Shown here: piece after piece, positions 18,201 through 25,731 of the stretch
Position numbering within the stretch: the stretch's first letter is position 1
Layout: each line of letters begins with the position of its first letter
Origin: an uncultured Erysipelotrichaceae bacterium
GTDB taxonomy: Bacteria > Bacillota_I > Bacilli_A > RFN20 > CAG-826
NCBI GenBank assembly: GCA_900316365.1
Contig: ONCO01000005.1
Span: 31,621 to 95,620, forward strand
Reading direction: 5' to 3'
Length of the DNA: 64,000 nucleotides
Translations under genes and position numbers: made by a program
Notes under the pieces: model-generated
Told to the model about the DNA's origin: nothing
The model's database searches: none
Seen by the model: the letters and a program-made list of their open reading frames with translations, nothing else

Positions 18201-18599
18201 GTCAAGCTCGTCGCGGCCTTAGTTGGAATTGTGTTTGGTTTCCTTTCCTCATTCCTTCTCCTTAATTGCGTCCTGGATTCAATCAAAACCAAAAAGAAGG
18301 AAATCGGAATCCTTAGGTCTTTGGGCGCAAGTACGTCGGATATCTTTAAGACATTTGCTTTGGAATCCTTGTTCCTCGGCTTGATTTCCTCAATTATTGC
18401 GAATATCGTCGGTTGGCTTTTGGTATTTTGGGTTAACAGTTCCTACGTTTTCGATGGTGTCAATGTCACGCTTTTTGATTACGGCCCGCTTGTCGTGATT
18501 ATTGTCTTCGGCGCTTCGCTCTTAATATCTTCTCTCGCCTCCATGTTCCCGATACTTAACATGTGCAGAAAGAACACTATTGACGTCATTAAAGAATAA
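15237..18599 (+). CDS. MacB-like ABC transporter, ATPase-permease fusion with giant extracytoplasmic domain
   Basis: A 1120-residue fusion. Residues 1-225 are a LolD/MacB-type ATPase: Walker A GKSGSGKSTL, Q-loop FVFQEVNL, signature LSGGQKQR, Walker [12 protein letters not shown] and a switch His in ASHD. A first membrane helix lies near 265-285, then about 700 residues of extracytoplasmic sequence, then three FtsX/MacB helices at the C-terminus with KKKEIGILRSLGAS, the typical coupling motif. MacB proteins usually have about 230 residues outside, so this domain is unusually large. Such transporters act by mechanotransmission, in lipoprotein or toxin handling, or peptide resistance. It has a GGGAGGG ribosome site and its codon use resembles the MACPF-like gene, suggesting the pair belong together. 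Confidence 0.88.
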   Translation: MIEAKNLTKTYIASSGIAVNGVEGVSLAFPSMGMVFLLGKSGSGKSTLLHLLGGLDSPSSGELIVDGRSSVSFAPRDYDYYRNTYVGFVFQEVNLIDDLNVYENVALALELQGKKAERSEIMKALERVELIGLADRKTSELSGGQKQRVAIARALIKDPQVILADEPTGALDSETGRVVFSLLKELSKEKLVIVASHDKESAERFGDRIIELCDAHVVKDSSPLNKVGESDVTYKAKKSRLPVKAAAKIAFSSLQKRKFKFLSSVLLAGLSFSMFGLFASLMSYSDNELLSRALLASDVAALPVSKVANGAEYKKAVFDTYGQEMALLDDEANAGRAQKVLFTDADVTHLSSKGVEAAGVFIFPRNQFVSCDGLELEEPLDVYYSSYNYGGIGFVGFSDCGADFCSRNFKLEAGSYPQNADEIAISSFKADALALAVDSNGRLAFDSREEIVGSTLALLGTGEGPSTRLDVKVTGIYKTNDLPSRYDSLKTFPGYLDSGLSSEFNVFKKDSFMDVAFVSDDFYDAYVGCYDYDVRRPEAAKSYEKTLYSPIEATPFTSKVYQAHSYVRGVVPAEFLAQYPDVFDVYDLDGNPLKKVELKDGEVLVPKEWKKKVAKMKHGAMASDLYAFKQMSHITGDVSERLPLAYFSPDAYDEFYSDSFQSRFRAYNQAIDQIDQEGETQELLSAYEFFDAFVQRYWGECAKRKFLFKDIKEFGYSNEERYDLLDDDFKAILAQRLSESDTALFKEIYSEITSVESAKVSDQSEEWWQKLESFMSAHYNETIGTYQALNRFWASMMPYNWAQETVDKRGLPNREAALGIAKRINDKYDGDYEILLDRLKAGEVTNADLDDITACITLCYANSAELADYEYGHFLERAACSKNLDIGGEDAETVCKVVGFISEDEYYIAANAATLKSLSIKMSNGSSISLVLSDYSYTNEGKYDAILSPSRPSPKIVEALREAFPTYSYCLQDRITDSLSAQFGFMRIVKLVAALVGIVFGFLSSFLLLNCVLDSIKTKKKEIGILRSLGASTSDIFKTFALESLFLGLISSIIANIVGWLLVFWVNSSYVFDGVNVTLFDYGPLVVIIVFGASLLISSLASMFPILNMCRKNTIDVIKE

Positions 18600-18604
18600 A
18601 GAAA

Positions 18605-18630
18605 GGGAACGCAGGTTGCGTTCCCTTTTT
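18605..18630. terminator. Bidirectional terminator
   Basis: GGGAACGCA (18605-18613) pairs with TGCGTTCCC (18617-18625). T-rich tails on both strands let it serve both the ABC transporter gene and the converging ttcA. Confidence 0.85.
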
Positions 18631-18645
18631 GCATAAGTTCGGTTA

Positions 18646-19626
18646 TCAATCGTTCCCGTATTTCTCGAGATACGTTTTATCGATTATCAGCTCTTGGTGT
18701 TCCTTCTCGGCTTTCTCTATAACCGCCTCTTCGATCTTGAGGTTCTTGATCATCTCGTTGATCTTTTCGCCTTCTTCTTCGTAGGTGTCTAGATAGTCGT
18801 GGTAGACGCCTTCGTTCTTATAGCCAAGCACTTTGTCTAAAGTGACGTTTGTTCCGGCTTTGAAGATGTTCTTCTCTACTAATGGGGAATAGTTGTTTTT
18901 CAGTTCTTTGATAAGGGCTTTGGTGGCGGCTCTTTGGCTCCCTTCATGCCCGGATTCGCTATTCTTGTATGATTCCGTGAAACGGCAGGCGCAACGGATG
19001 AAATGCAAATCGTTATAGGTGGCGAAGGCGATGATATCTTCTTCTCTGGTCAGGTAGAGAGGGCGGATGATCTCCATGCCCGCGAAGTGAGTACTATGGA
19101 GTTTAGGTAACATCGTCTGGAAGGAGCCGGAATTAAGCATATTCATGAGGGTGGTCTCGATGACATCGTCGTAATGATGGCCTAAGGCGATCTTATTGCA
19201 ACCCATGTCCTTGGCGATTCTATATAAGGCTCCTCTTCTCATCTTCGCACATAAATAGCACGGCTTCTCCGTGGTGTTATTCGCGATGGCAAAGATGTCT
19301 GTATTAACGATGACGGCAGGAATCTCCATGGCTTCGATGTTGTCTTTGATCATCTGGAAGTTTTCGTCGTTATAGCCGGGATTCATGATGAGGTATTTGA
19401 CCTCGAAATCAGTTTTGGAATAACGCTTAAGGTGCTTGAAAAGGAGGGCTAAGAGCATTGAGTCTTTGCCGCCGGAGATGCAGACGCAGACCTTATCCCC
19501 GTCATTGACGAGTTTATAGGCGCCTAAAGCTTCGATGAAGCGGTGCCAAATCGAAAACTTGAATTCGGTATCAAGGCTCCGCTCAATCTTCTGAGCGCGG
19601 GTTAATGTTTTTTCTTTTTTGCTCAT
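18646..19626 (-). CDS. ttcA: tRNA 2-thiocytidine biosynthesis protein TtcA
   Basis: A 326-residue PP-loop ATPase expected to thiolate C32 of certain tRNAs using an iron-sulfur cluster. The PP-loop CISGGKDSMLLALLF, the CYLC pair (PCYLCAKMRRG), the ALGHHYDDVIETTLMN helix and the third cysteine region (RCACRF) are those of TtcA/TtuA. The start is set at the second methionine (19626, MSKKEKTLT) because GGAG lies about six bases upstream of it; the ATG at 19632 touches the GGAG. The C-terminus has a Lys/Glu-rich extension. Confidence 0.88.
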   Translation of the reverse strand: MSKKEKTLTRAQKIERSLDTEFKFSIWHRFIEALGAYKLVNDGDKVCVCISGGKDSMLLALLFKHLKRYSKTDFEVKYLIMNPGYNDENFQMIKDNIEAMEIPAVIVNTDIFAIANNTTEKPCYLCAKMRRGALYRIAKDMGCNKIALGHHYDDVIETTLMNMLNSGSFQTMLPKLHSTHFAGMEIIRPLYLTREEDIIAFATYNDLHFIRCACRFTESYKNSESGHEGSQRAATKALIKELKNNYSPLVEKNIFKAGTNVTLDKVLGYKNEGVYHDYLDTYEEEGEKINEMIKNLKIEEAVIEKAEKEHQELIIDKTYLEKYGND

Positions 19627-19947
19627 CGCCATCTCCTGCTTTTTGTGGGCTGGAATATTATATATGGATAGTCATAGTGAATAGTAGTTTTGACGGAAAC
19701 GGACTTCATCTTGGCTCTGAGCAAAAAAAGAGAATAATCATTTTGTCTCTTCGTTATCGGTTTTGTGTGCTAATATCATGTCGGCTCGGGGGTATCCCGC
19801 GCGGCAAAAGCGGCTTAGTGGCCGCCTTTTGTTTTGCCTTGATTTGGAAATATTACGTAGCCTCGACCTTTTGGAGGTAACGAACTTCCGTTATTGGTCT
19901 ATTTCAAAAGAATGAGAAGTACATCAGCCTGAGTGATGCTTGTGCGG
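19627..19947. other. Intergenic region with an unassigned plus-strand terminator
   Basis: This 321-bp gap holds no convincing protein gene, yet has a strong plus-strand terminator near 19805-19841. Upstream are a GGGTATCCC palindrome and a TAATAT hexamer near 19773. A short untranslated RNA is possible, but no known RNA family was recognised. Confidence 0.4.
19805..19841 (+). terminator. Terminator without an assigned gene
   Basis: CAAAAG-CGGC pairs with GCCG-C-CTTTTG around TTAGTG (one bulged C), followed by TTTTGCC. Both neighbouring genes are on the minus strand, so whatever it ends is not an annotated protein gene. Confidence 0.5.
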
Positions 19948-20673
19948 TCAACGGCCCTTCTTGACCTTATCCCCTATCGCCCCGGCGGATAAGGCCAATA
20001 GGGCTAAGGCAAGGAGAGATGAATACCAAGAGGTAAGGATAGATAGGAATGGCGTAGCGGTGACGAAAGGATCGCCGATCTGCATGGAGTGGTCATATCC
20101 CATGACATAGATTTCGAAATAGCCTAAGCCCATCATGATGGCCGCTCCGGCAAGGAAGGCTAAGGTCTTTTTCTTGCTCGGCATGAATTCGCCTTTCATG
20201 AAAAGGAAAATGATGAGGTGGAAGGCCCAGGAGTGGTGGAGCATACCAAAGATAGAGCGTGGCTCCCAGAAACCCTGGACGTTAAGGAAAAAAGGCAAGA
20301 ACATGCACATGATGCAGCCGAATGTCGATGTATATACGGCAAAATGCAGAGCGATGTTATTGCGTTTGCCGAATAAGCAGCTAAAGCCCAACACGAAAGC
20401 GCTGAAGGAGCACCAAGTATCAGGGATCACGCACCACCAATGGGGATTCTCCGCTTCCGGACTACTGGCATTCTGGATATTCCAACTGACGATGGCGATG
20501 CGGTTGATGGTCACCAAAAGCAAAAGGATAACGCCTGAGACACGGATGATTAGATCAATCGTTTTATCGTTGGGGTCCTTTTTCCTTAAATAGAGGATCT
20601 CGATGAGTAATAAGAGGGAGAAGAGGAACAGATAGATAAGGTGGAATCCACCGTACATGCCTTCGAAATTCAT
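19948..20673 (-). CDS. YwaF-like integral membrane protein
   Basis: A 241-residue protein with about seven hydrophobic segments. It matches the pattern of the YwaF/TIGR02206 family: FHLIYLFLF near the start, INRIAIVSWN, and the characteristic GMLHHSWAFHLIIFL. The function of the family is unknown. The start is placed at 20673 (MNFEGMYGGFHL), because the longer frame beginning at 20736 overlaps the divergent lipoprotein start; no ribosome site helps decide. Confidence 0.7.
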   Translation of the reverse strand: MNFEGMYGGFHLIYLFLFSLLLLIEILYLRKKDPNDKTIDLIIRVSGVILLLLVTINRIAIVSWNIQNASSPEAENPHWWCVIPDTWCSFSAFVLGFSCLFGKRNNIALHFAVYTSTFGCIMCMFLPFFLNVQGFWEPRSIFGMLHHSWAFHLIIFLFMKGEFMPSKKKTLAFLAGAAIMMGLGYFEIYVMGYDHSMQIGDPFVTATPFLSILTSWYSSLLALALLALSAGAIGDKVKKGR

Positions 20674-20721
20674 AGCGATAATTATTTCACAATTGCCTGC
20701 CAATTTCATATTGCTGAAGGC

Positions 20722-20727
20722 TATAAT
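20722..20727 (+). promoter_or_regulatory. -10 hexamer directing a leaderless transcript
   Basis: A perfect TATAAT is followed by seven bases (TTCTAGC) and then the ATG at 20735. Initiation at the usual distance would place the mRNA 5' end at the start codon. Confidence 0.6.
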
Positions 20728-20734
20728 TTCTAGC

Positions 20735-21553
20735 ATGAAAAAGAGCCTTTTGTTCCTAACCCTAGCCGCCTTAACCTTATGCTCCTGCGCTGAGCCAGTT
20801 GAGATAAGTAGTTCCTTTAGTCCGGTCGAATCTTTTTCTTCGGCTGTCTCTCTTTCTTCGGAAACCGTTTCTTCTACTCTTTCTAGTAGCGAAGCCGCCT
20901 CTTCTTCGCAGGTAGTTTCTTCTAGCGTCCTTCCAAGCTCTTCTAGCCTTATTTCTTCTTCGACTCAGCCTTCGAGTTCTTCTCAAAGGCCATCCTCCAG
21001 TAGCTATAGCGCAGGAGATGACACTCTTCCAAATGGCAATCTAAAACTAAGTGCCCCAGAGAATATGGCTAGCCCAATTGATGTCACTAATTGGGTTAAC
21101 TTCGATATGAGCGAAGAGCTCCCTTCCTTTTGGAGGCATATCTACGGCAATAACTTCACCAACGCGAGCTTCTATGCTTCTTCTCATGGCGGTGGAGTGA
21201 AAATGGACCAGCTTCGTAAAGGATTACAATCTCCAATTCTTAATACCTGGAAGAAATTAGAAGTTAGGGTCACCATCTCTTCAGTGAATAACAACTCTCA
21301 AAACGTTAACTCCCATAAGAACAAGCCAATCATGCTTATTTATGGCTACGACTCAGCCTCTAATTTAATTGTCCAAGACGAAATCGCCGAGGGCAGCATT
21401 AACGCGAATACCAATGAAGTGCATTTCTATCTACGAAATGAAAGTTTGGCCTATTTCGAATTAAGGCTTAATGCTTTCCCTTATAAAGGCAGCCAGTGCT
21501 ATAACTTCGGCATCGGAGGCTTTTTCCTTAAGGGTTGGCCTTGCGCTTCTTAA
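20735..21553 (+). CDS. Serine-rich lipoprotein of unknown function
   Basis: A 272-residue surface lipoprotein. MKKSLLFLTLAALTLCSC is a lipoprotein signal, followed by a Ser-rich linker (about 25-100, runs of SSSS) and a C-terminal domain of about 170 residues. That domain reads like a compact beta-sandwich (KLEVRVTISS..., FELRLNAFPYKGSQCYNFGI) but contains no motif I recognise. The start at 20735 is preferred over longer in-frame starts because the signal peptide begins there and a TATAAT lies seven bases upstream. Confidence 0.75.
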   Translation: MKKSLLFLTLAALTLCSCAEPVEISSSFSPVESFSSAVSLSSETVSSTLSSSEAASSSQVVSSSVLPSSSSLISSSTQPSSSSQRPSSSSYSAGDDTLPNGNLKLSAPENMASPIDVTNWVNFDMSEELPSFWRHIYGNNFTNASFYASSHGGGVKMDQLRKGLQSPILNTWKKLEVRVTISSVNNNSQNVNSHKNKPIMLIYGYDSASNLIVQDEIAEGSINANTNEVHFYLRNESLAYFELRLNAFPYKGSQCYNFGIGGFFLKGWPCAS

Positions 21554-21834
21554 TTCTGATATAACCTTATTATTAGTTGTAAGGCGGGCATTTTTAATAT
21601 TGTGGTGATTGATTTTTGCCGATGGTTGCTGAATTCTAAGCAAAAATGCAATTTTGCCTATCAAAATGAAGTGAAAACGCTCATTTTTATTAGCTTTTTT
21701 TCGATTATTGCACTCTTAGGACGCGAAGAATAATATTATTAGGCATTTTTAGGGAGAATGCGCTTATAGTCGTGAAGCGTGGTTAAAACATTCTTCTTTT
21801 ATCCGCGCGATTAGGAAGTGAAGAAAAAAAGCGT

Positions 21835-22836
21835 ATGTCAGTCTTGGAGAACTACTTAAAAGAAGAGAAATCAAAGATGCTTGAGCTCGTCGCTTGGCGT
21901 TTCGCCAGGATGATGCGTTATAAAGACGTCGAAGACCTCAGGAACCATTCGGTCGGCGTGATTACCGATCTTAATAGCGGCGATAGCGAGGTCTGCTTTC
22001 AGGGTGAGGAGCATAAAAGGCTTTTCGGCGAATTCAGACCGTTCCACGGCCCCAAAGACGTCGAAGAGTATTTCAATGGCAAAAACATCATTCTCCCTCA
22101 GTTCGAAGAAGGCTTTTTCCGCTTGCTTGATTGCAATTGGCTCATACAGCAATTCAAAGAAGGCCAGAGATGGCTCGATTATGACTATTTGGCCCATGAT
22201 AAGACCGGCCGAATCGTTTGGCTCCTTCTAGTCATTGAATTGTCCTTAGACCCGGTCTCCCATCACATCATCTCATCCTTATATATAGGTATGTCCGACG
22301 TCTACCATCGTGAGAGAGACGCGATGCTTGAACTCGCCAGGAAAGACGCCTTAACCGGTTTATTCAACCGCCACATGATGAATAGCATGGTCGATGATTA
22401 CCTCAAAGACCGCGGCTCCGAGGAAGCCTGCATCGCCATCGTCGATGCGAATGACTTCAAGGCCGTTAACGATAACTATGGCCATCAATGCGGCGACCGC
22501 GCGCTTATCGCCTTAAGCGAAGAACTCCAGAAGAACTTCTATAACCGCGCGAAGGACATCATCTTCCGTTATGGCGGAGACGAATTCATCATCTGCCTCA
22601 AGGACACCGCCGAAAAGGATGCGAAGGAACGCTTTGCCGCCTTCTCTGAGAAGCCCATCAGCTATGATACCGAGGATGGCAAGAAATACTTCACGGTTTC
22701 CCTTGGCTACGCCGTAAAGAAACCGAATGATGATAAAGGGGTCTTTGAGCTAATCAGGGAGGCCGATAAAGCCCTCTATTACGTGAAAGCCCATCGTGAA
22801 ATCGGCTACGTTGGCTATAACCAAATCAAAAAATAA
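21835..22836 (+). CDS. Soluble diguanylate cyclase with N-terminal sensor-like domain
   Basis: A 333-residue protein. The first 165 residues have no membrane segment and resemble a PAS-like input domain (FHGPKDVEEYF...DKTGRIVWLLLVIEL). The GGDEF domain is complete: DALTGLFNRHMMN, VDANDFKAVNDNYGHQCGDRAL and the catalytic RYGGDEFIICL. It should make cyclic di-GMP in the cytoplasm. With the membrane enzyme at 8.1 kb there are two synthases in this window and no recognisable phosphodiesterase. The 281-bp upstream gap holds an AT-rich promoter-like region and a partial catabolite-site-like TGAAAACGCT near 21672, but nothing firm. Confidence 0.9.
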   Translation: MSVLENYLKEEKSKMLELVAWRFARMMRYKDVEDLRNHSVGVITDLNSGDSEVCFQGEEHKRLFGEFRPFHGPKDVEEYFNGKNIILPQFEEGFFRLLDCNWLIQQFKEGQRWLDYDYLAHDKTGRIVWLLLVIELSLDPVSHHIISSLYIGMSDVYHRERDAMLELARKDALTGLFNRHMMNSMVDDYLKDRGSEEACIAIVDANDFKAVNDNYGHQCGDRALIALSEELQKNFYNRAKDIIFRYGGDEFIICLKDTAEKDAKERFAAFSEKPISYDTEDGKKYFTVSLGYAVKKPNDDKGVFELIREADKALYYVKAHREIGYVGYNQIKK

Positions 22837-22861
22837 GCGGGACGTATATGCATATTTAAGG

Positions 22862-22889
22862 AAAAGAGATGCGGCTGCATCTCTTTTTA
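22862..22889. terminator. Bidirectional terminator
   Basis: AAAAGAGATGC (22862-22872) pairs with GCATCTCTTTT (22877-22887). It serves the diguanylate cyclase gene and the converging pot operon. Confidence 0.85.
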
Positions 22890-24101
22890 CTAAGCTAGCG
22901 CGTTGAAGATCGATTCGCAGGTCGTTAGGTATTGATTCGACTTAGGCTGGAGGATATATGGATTCTCAACTTGGCCGAGCGGGTCGAGATAGACCGGATA
23001 CCTTTCGAGGAAATCTTTCATAGAAAGGGAGTTCTCCTCGCCTTCCTCGCCATAGTAATAGGCGCCCTCTTCGGCGTCTTTTTCGTAGGCTTCCTTAACG
23101 GACTTAAGGGTTGGGGAATAACCGATCGCGCAGGCGTTCTGATAAGCGTTTTCCGGCGTCATCATGAAGTTGATGAAGGCATTGGCTAATTCATAGTTCT
23201 GGCAGGTGGTCGGAATAACCATCGAGTCGAAGAAGGCTGCGGTGGTCTTCGGGACATTGACGTTGAAGGCAATGGAATCGCCCTCACCTTCGTCATAGAC
23301 AAGATATAGGGTATCGAAGAAGTCGCCTAGCTGGGTGAAGCACATATCAAGCGAGCCATTCGCGACGTTTCTCTTTAGTTGGTCATTGCCGAATTCGGCG
23401 AAGGAGGCCGCTTTAACGTCGGCAATGATCTTGTTCTTAAGGGCGGTGTCCATATCGTTCGCGGTTGTATTGCCCTTGAGGTCGCAGGAATTTGGATCCA
23501 TTTCGTTGGCTAAAAGGTCACTTGCGACGATCCATCTTGCGGTGTCGTACATCCCTTTCCTTGGGGTGGAGGTATAAAGGCTATTGTCGTATAAGGCCTT
23601 CATACCGTTTTCCTCAACGGCTTTGGCAACCTCAGGTTTATCGGTCCTATAGATCATGCAGTAAGTGCCATAGAAATATGGGGCGAAGTATGAATTAAAG
23701 ACACGGCCTTCATCGTTAACCATGTATTTGTTGATTAAGTCGCTGAGTTTATCCGCGTACATGGTTTTGTATTGGCCTAAATATGGATAGTTTGGGTTAT
23801 TGACGTCCAATTCGCGGAGTTTGCCTTCATCATAAAGCTGATGGACGGTGTAATCGCCTGGGACGACAACGTCATAAGAGGTGGTTCCCGCGGAGATCTT
23901 CTGATACATCGCCTCGCTGGAGGTGACAGGCTCTAAGATAACCTGGCAGTGATGTTCCTCTTCGAAGGCGCGGACGAGTTCCATATCGATGTATTCGCCC
24001 CAGTTAAGGAAATAGAGGATGTTGCTTGGGGTGGAGATGATGACTACCGCGAAGCAGGTGAATAAGCAGAGGCAAAAGAAGCCGGCGATTAGTTTTTTCA
24101 T
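22890..24101 (-). CDS. potD: Spermidine/putrescine-binding protein
   Basis: A 403-residue extracytoplasmic solute-binding protein of the polyamine ABC importer. After a hydrophobic N-terminus without a classical lipobox come NILYFLNWGEYID, SYDVVVPGDYTVHQL and FINFMMTPENAYQNACAIGYSP, typical of PotD/PotF. It is the last gene of potABCD, and its start overlaps the potC stop by one base. Confidence 0.92.
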   Translation of the reverse strand: MKKLIAGFFCLCLFTCFAVVIISTPSNILYFLNWGEYIDMELVRAFEEEHHCQVILEPVTSSEAMYQKISAGTTSYDVVVPGDYTVHQLYDEGKLRELDVNNPNYPYLGQYKTMYADKLSDLINKYMVNDEGRVFNSYFAPYFYGTYCMIYRTDKPEVAKAVEENGMKALYDNSLYTSTPRKGMYDTARWIVASDLLANEMDPNSCDLKGNTTANDMDTALKNKIIADVKAASFAEFGNDQLKRNVANGSLDMCFTQLGDFFDTLYLVYDEGEGDSIAFNVNVPKTTAAFFDSMVIPTTCQNYELANAFINFMMTPENAYQNACAIGYSPTLKSVKEAYEKDAEEGAYYYGEEGEENSLSMKDFLERYPVYLDPLGQVENPYILQPKSNQYLTTCESIFNALA

Positions 24102-24934
24102 TATTTGGCCTCCTTGTGTTTATGGGCGGACCTTAAGGAAACGAATAAAACGATTCCAAGGGTCACGAAAGTCAATAAGGCATCAAAGGCATAGCTTCCG
24201 GCCGAGAAGTTTCTCTTGGTGTAGGAGCTATAGACGTAGTTGGAGAAATTGGTGAAGCCGTTGCCTTGGGTATAGAAGGAGATGACAAAGTCATCGATCG
24301 ATAAGGTGAAGGCGATAAGGGCTCCGGTGAGGATCGCGGTGCTTAAGCTTGGGATGATGACCTTGAATAAGGCCTTGGTTGGGCTGCAGCCTAAGTCCTG
24401 GGCCGCCTCAAAGACGGATTCATCGAGCTGCTCTAGCTTTGGTAAGACCATCAGGATGACATAAGGGATCATGAAGAAGATGTGGGCGATGGCCATCGAG
24501 GTGAAGCCGAAAATGTAAGGGAAAAGAGGCTTAACCAAGGAGCAGAGGAGCATGATGGAGATGCCGGTGACGATTTCGCTATTCATCATTGGGATCTCGT
24601 TTAAGAAGTCCATGGTCTTCCTGGCTTTCTTGTCTAAGGCGTGGATGCCGATGGAGGCAAAGAGCCCGCCGATGGTGGCGAGTACGGTGGCCCATAAGGA
24701 GACAAGAAGCGAATCAAGGATTGGGGTGTAAAGTTCGCGGTTGGTGAAGATCTCCGCGAAGTTATCCCAGGTGAAGCCACCCCATTCAAGAGGCGTAATG
24801 GAGTTCGCCCCGGCGTTGAAGGATTGATAGATGATGATGACGATAGGGACGTACATCAAAGAGATGACGAGGGCTACGAAGGCAGCCTTCAAGATGGAGG
24901 AAAGAAGGGCTTTCCAAGAAGATTTCTCTAACAT
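24101..24934 (-). CDS. potC: Polyamine ABC transporter permease PotC
   Basis: A 277-residue permease with six membrane segments. The ATPase-coupling EAA loop is EAAQDLGCSPTKALFKVIIPSL, and the family patch IAFTLSIDDFVISFYTQG follows. Its ends overlap both neighbouring pot genes by one base, indicating translational coupling. Confidence 0.92.
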   Translation of the reverse strand: MLEKSSWKALLSSILKAAFVALVISLMYVPIVIIIYQSFNAGANSITPLEWGGFTWDNFAEIFTNRELYTPILDSLLVSLWATVLATIGGLFASIGIHALDKKARKTMDFLNEIPMMNSEIVTGISIMLLCSLVKPLFPYIFGFTSMAIAHIFFMIPYVILMVLPKLEQLDESVFEAAQDLGCSPTKALFKVIIPSLSTAILTGALIAFTLSIDDFVISFYTQGNGFTNFSNYVYSSYTKRNFSAGSYAFDALLTFVTLGIVLFVSLRSAHKHKEAK

Positions 24935-25731
24935 TATTCGGCCCTCCTTTTACGGCTGCTGAGCATACTGAAGACGAAGACGATCGCGATGATGACGATC
25001 GAGACGAAGATGGAGAGAAGGGAACCGAAATTGTAGTTGTTCTTCTCAAAGACGGACTGGAGCAAGTTACCGATCAATCTGACCTTGCCCTGGCCGATGG
25101 TCGCGGAGATGGCAAAGCCGGTCGCCGCCGGGAGGAAGACCATAAGGACGCCGCTGGAGACGCCTTCCATGGATAAAGGAAGGGTGATCTTAAGGAAAGT
25201 CTTCCAAGCGGGCACGCCTAAGTCTTTAGAGGCCTCTAAGAGGGACCTATCCATCTTTTCGAGGATGGTGAAGATCGGGAAGATCATGAATGGGAGATAG
25301 GTGGTCACGGTGACGAAGACGACGGACCAAGTGGAGCCCAAGACGTTAAGCGCCGCGAAGAAGTCAGTGGAGAATAAACGTAACCACGAGACGATACGGA
25401 GCATGGAGTTACTCCACATCGGAAGGATCATAAGGAGCAAGATGAGTTTCTTGTTCTTGATCTTGGAGAAGGATAAGAAATAAGCGGTTGGGTAGCCTAA
25501 GAGAAGGCAAACCAAGACGGTGAAGAATGCGACTATAAGCGAATTCCATAAGGCCTTGAGGATCGAAGGGTCGGCCAAACGATGGTAGGCATCAAGGGAG
25601 AAGGTTGCTCCCTGAAAGTCCATCGCGTTCGTCTGCATGAAGGTAAGGATGATCATGACGACGATTGGGGCGACGACGAAGAAGACGAGCCAAACGAAAT
25701 AAGGAATCGCGTAACCCTTAAAACGTTTCAT
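24934..25731 (-). CDS. potB: Polyamine ABC transporter permease PotB
   Basis: A 265-residue permease with six membrane segments. The EAA loop reads LLEASKDLGVPAWKTFLKITLPL, preceded by WSNSMLRIVSWL, a PotB/PotH hallmark. It pairs with PotC to form the channel and overlaps potA and potC by one base each. Confidence 0.92.
   Translation of the reverse strand: MKRFKGYAIPYFVWLVFFVVAPIVVMIILTFMQTNAMDFQGATFSLDAYHRLADPSILKALWNSLIVAFFTVLVCLLLGYPTAYFLSFSKIKNKKLILLLMILPMWSNSMLRIVSWLRLFSTDFFAALNVLGSTWSVVFVTVTTYLPFMIFPIFTILEKMDRSLLEASKDLGVPAWKTFLKITLPLSMEGVSSGVLMVFLPAATGFAISATIGQGKVRLIGNLLQSVFEKNNYNFGSLLSIFVSIVIIAIVFVFSMLSSRKRRAE

Noticed and set aside
19640..19840. SRP RNA, tmRNA or 6S RNA
   Set aside because: None of the conserved core sequences of these RNAs could be found; only the terminator is firm.
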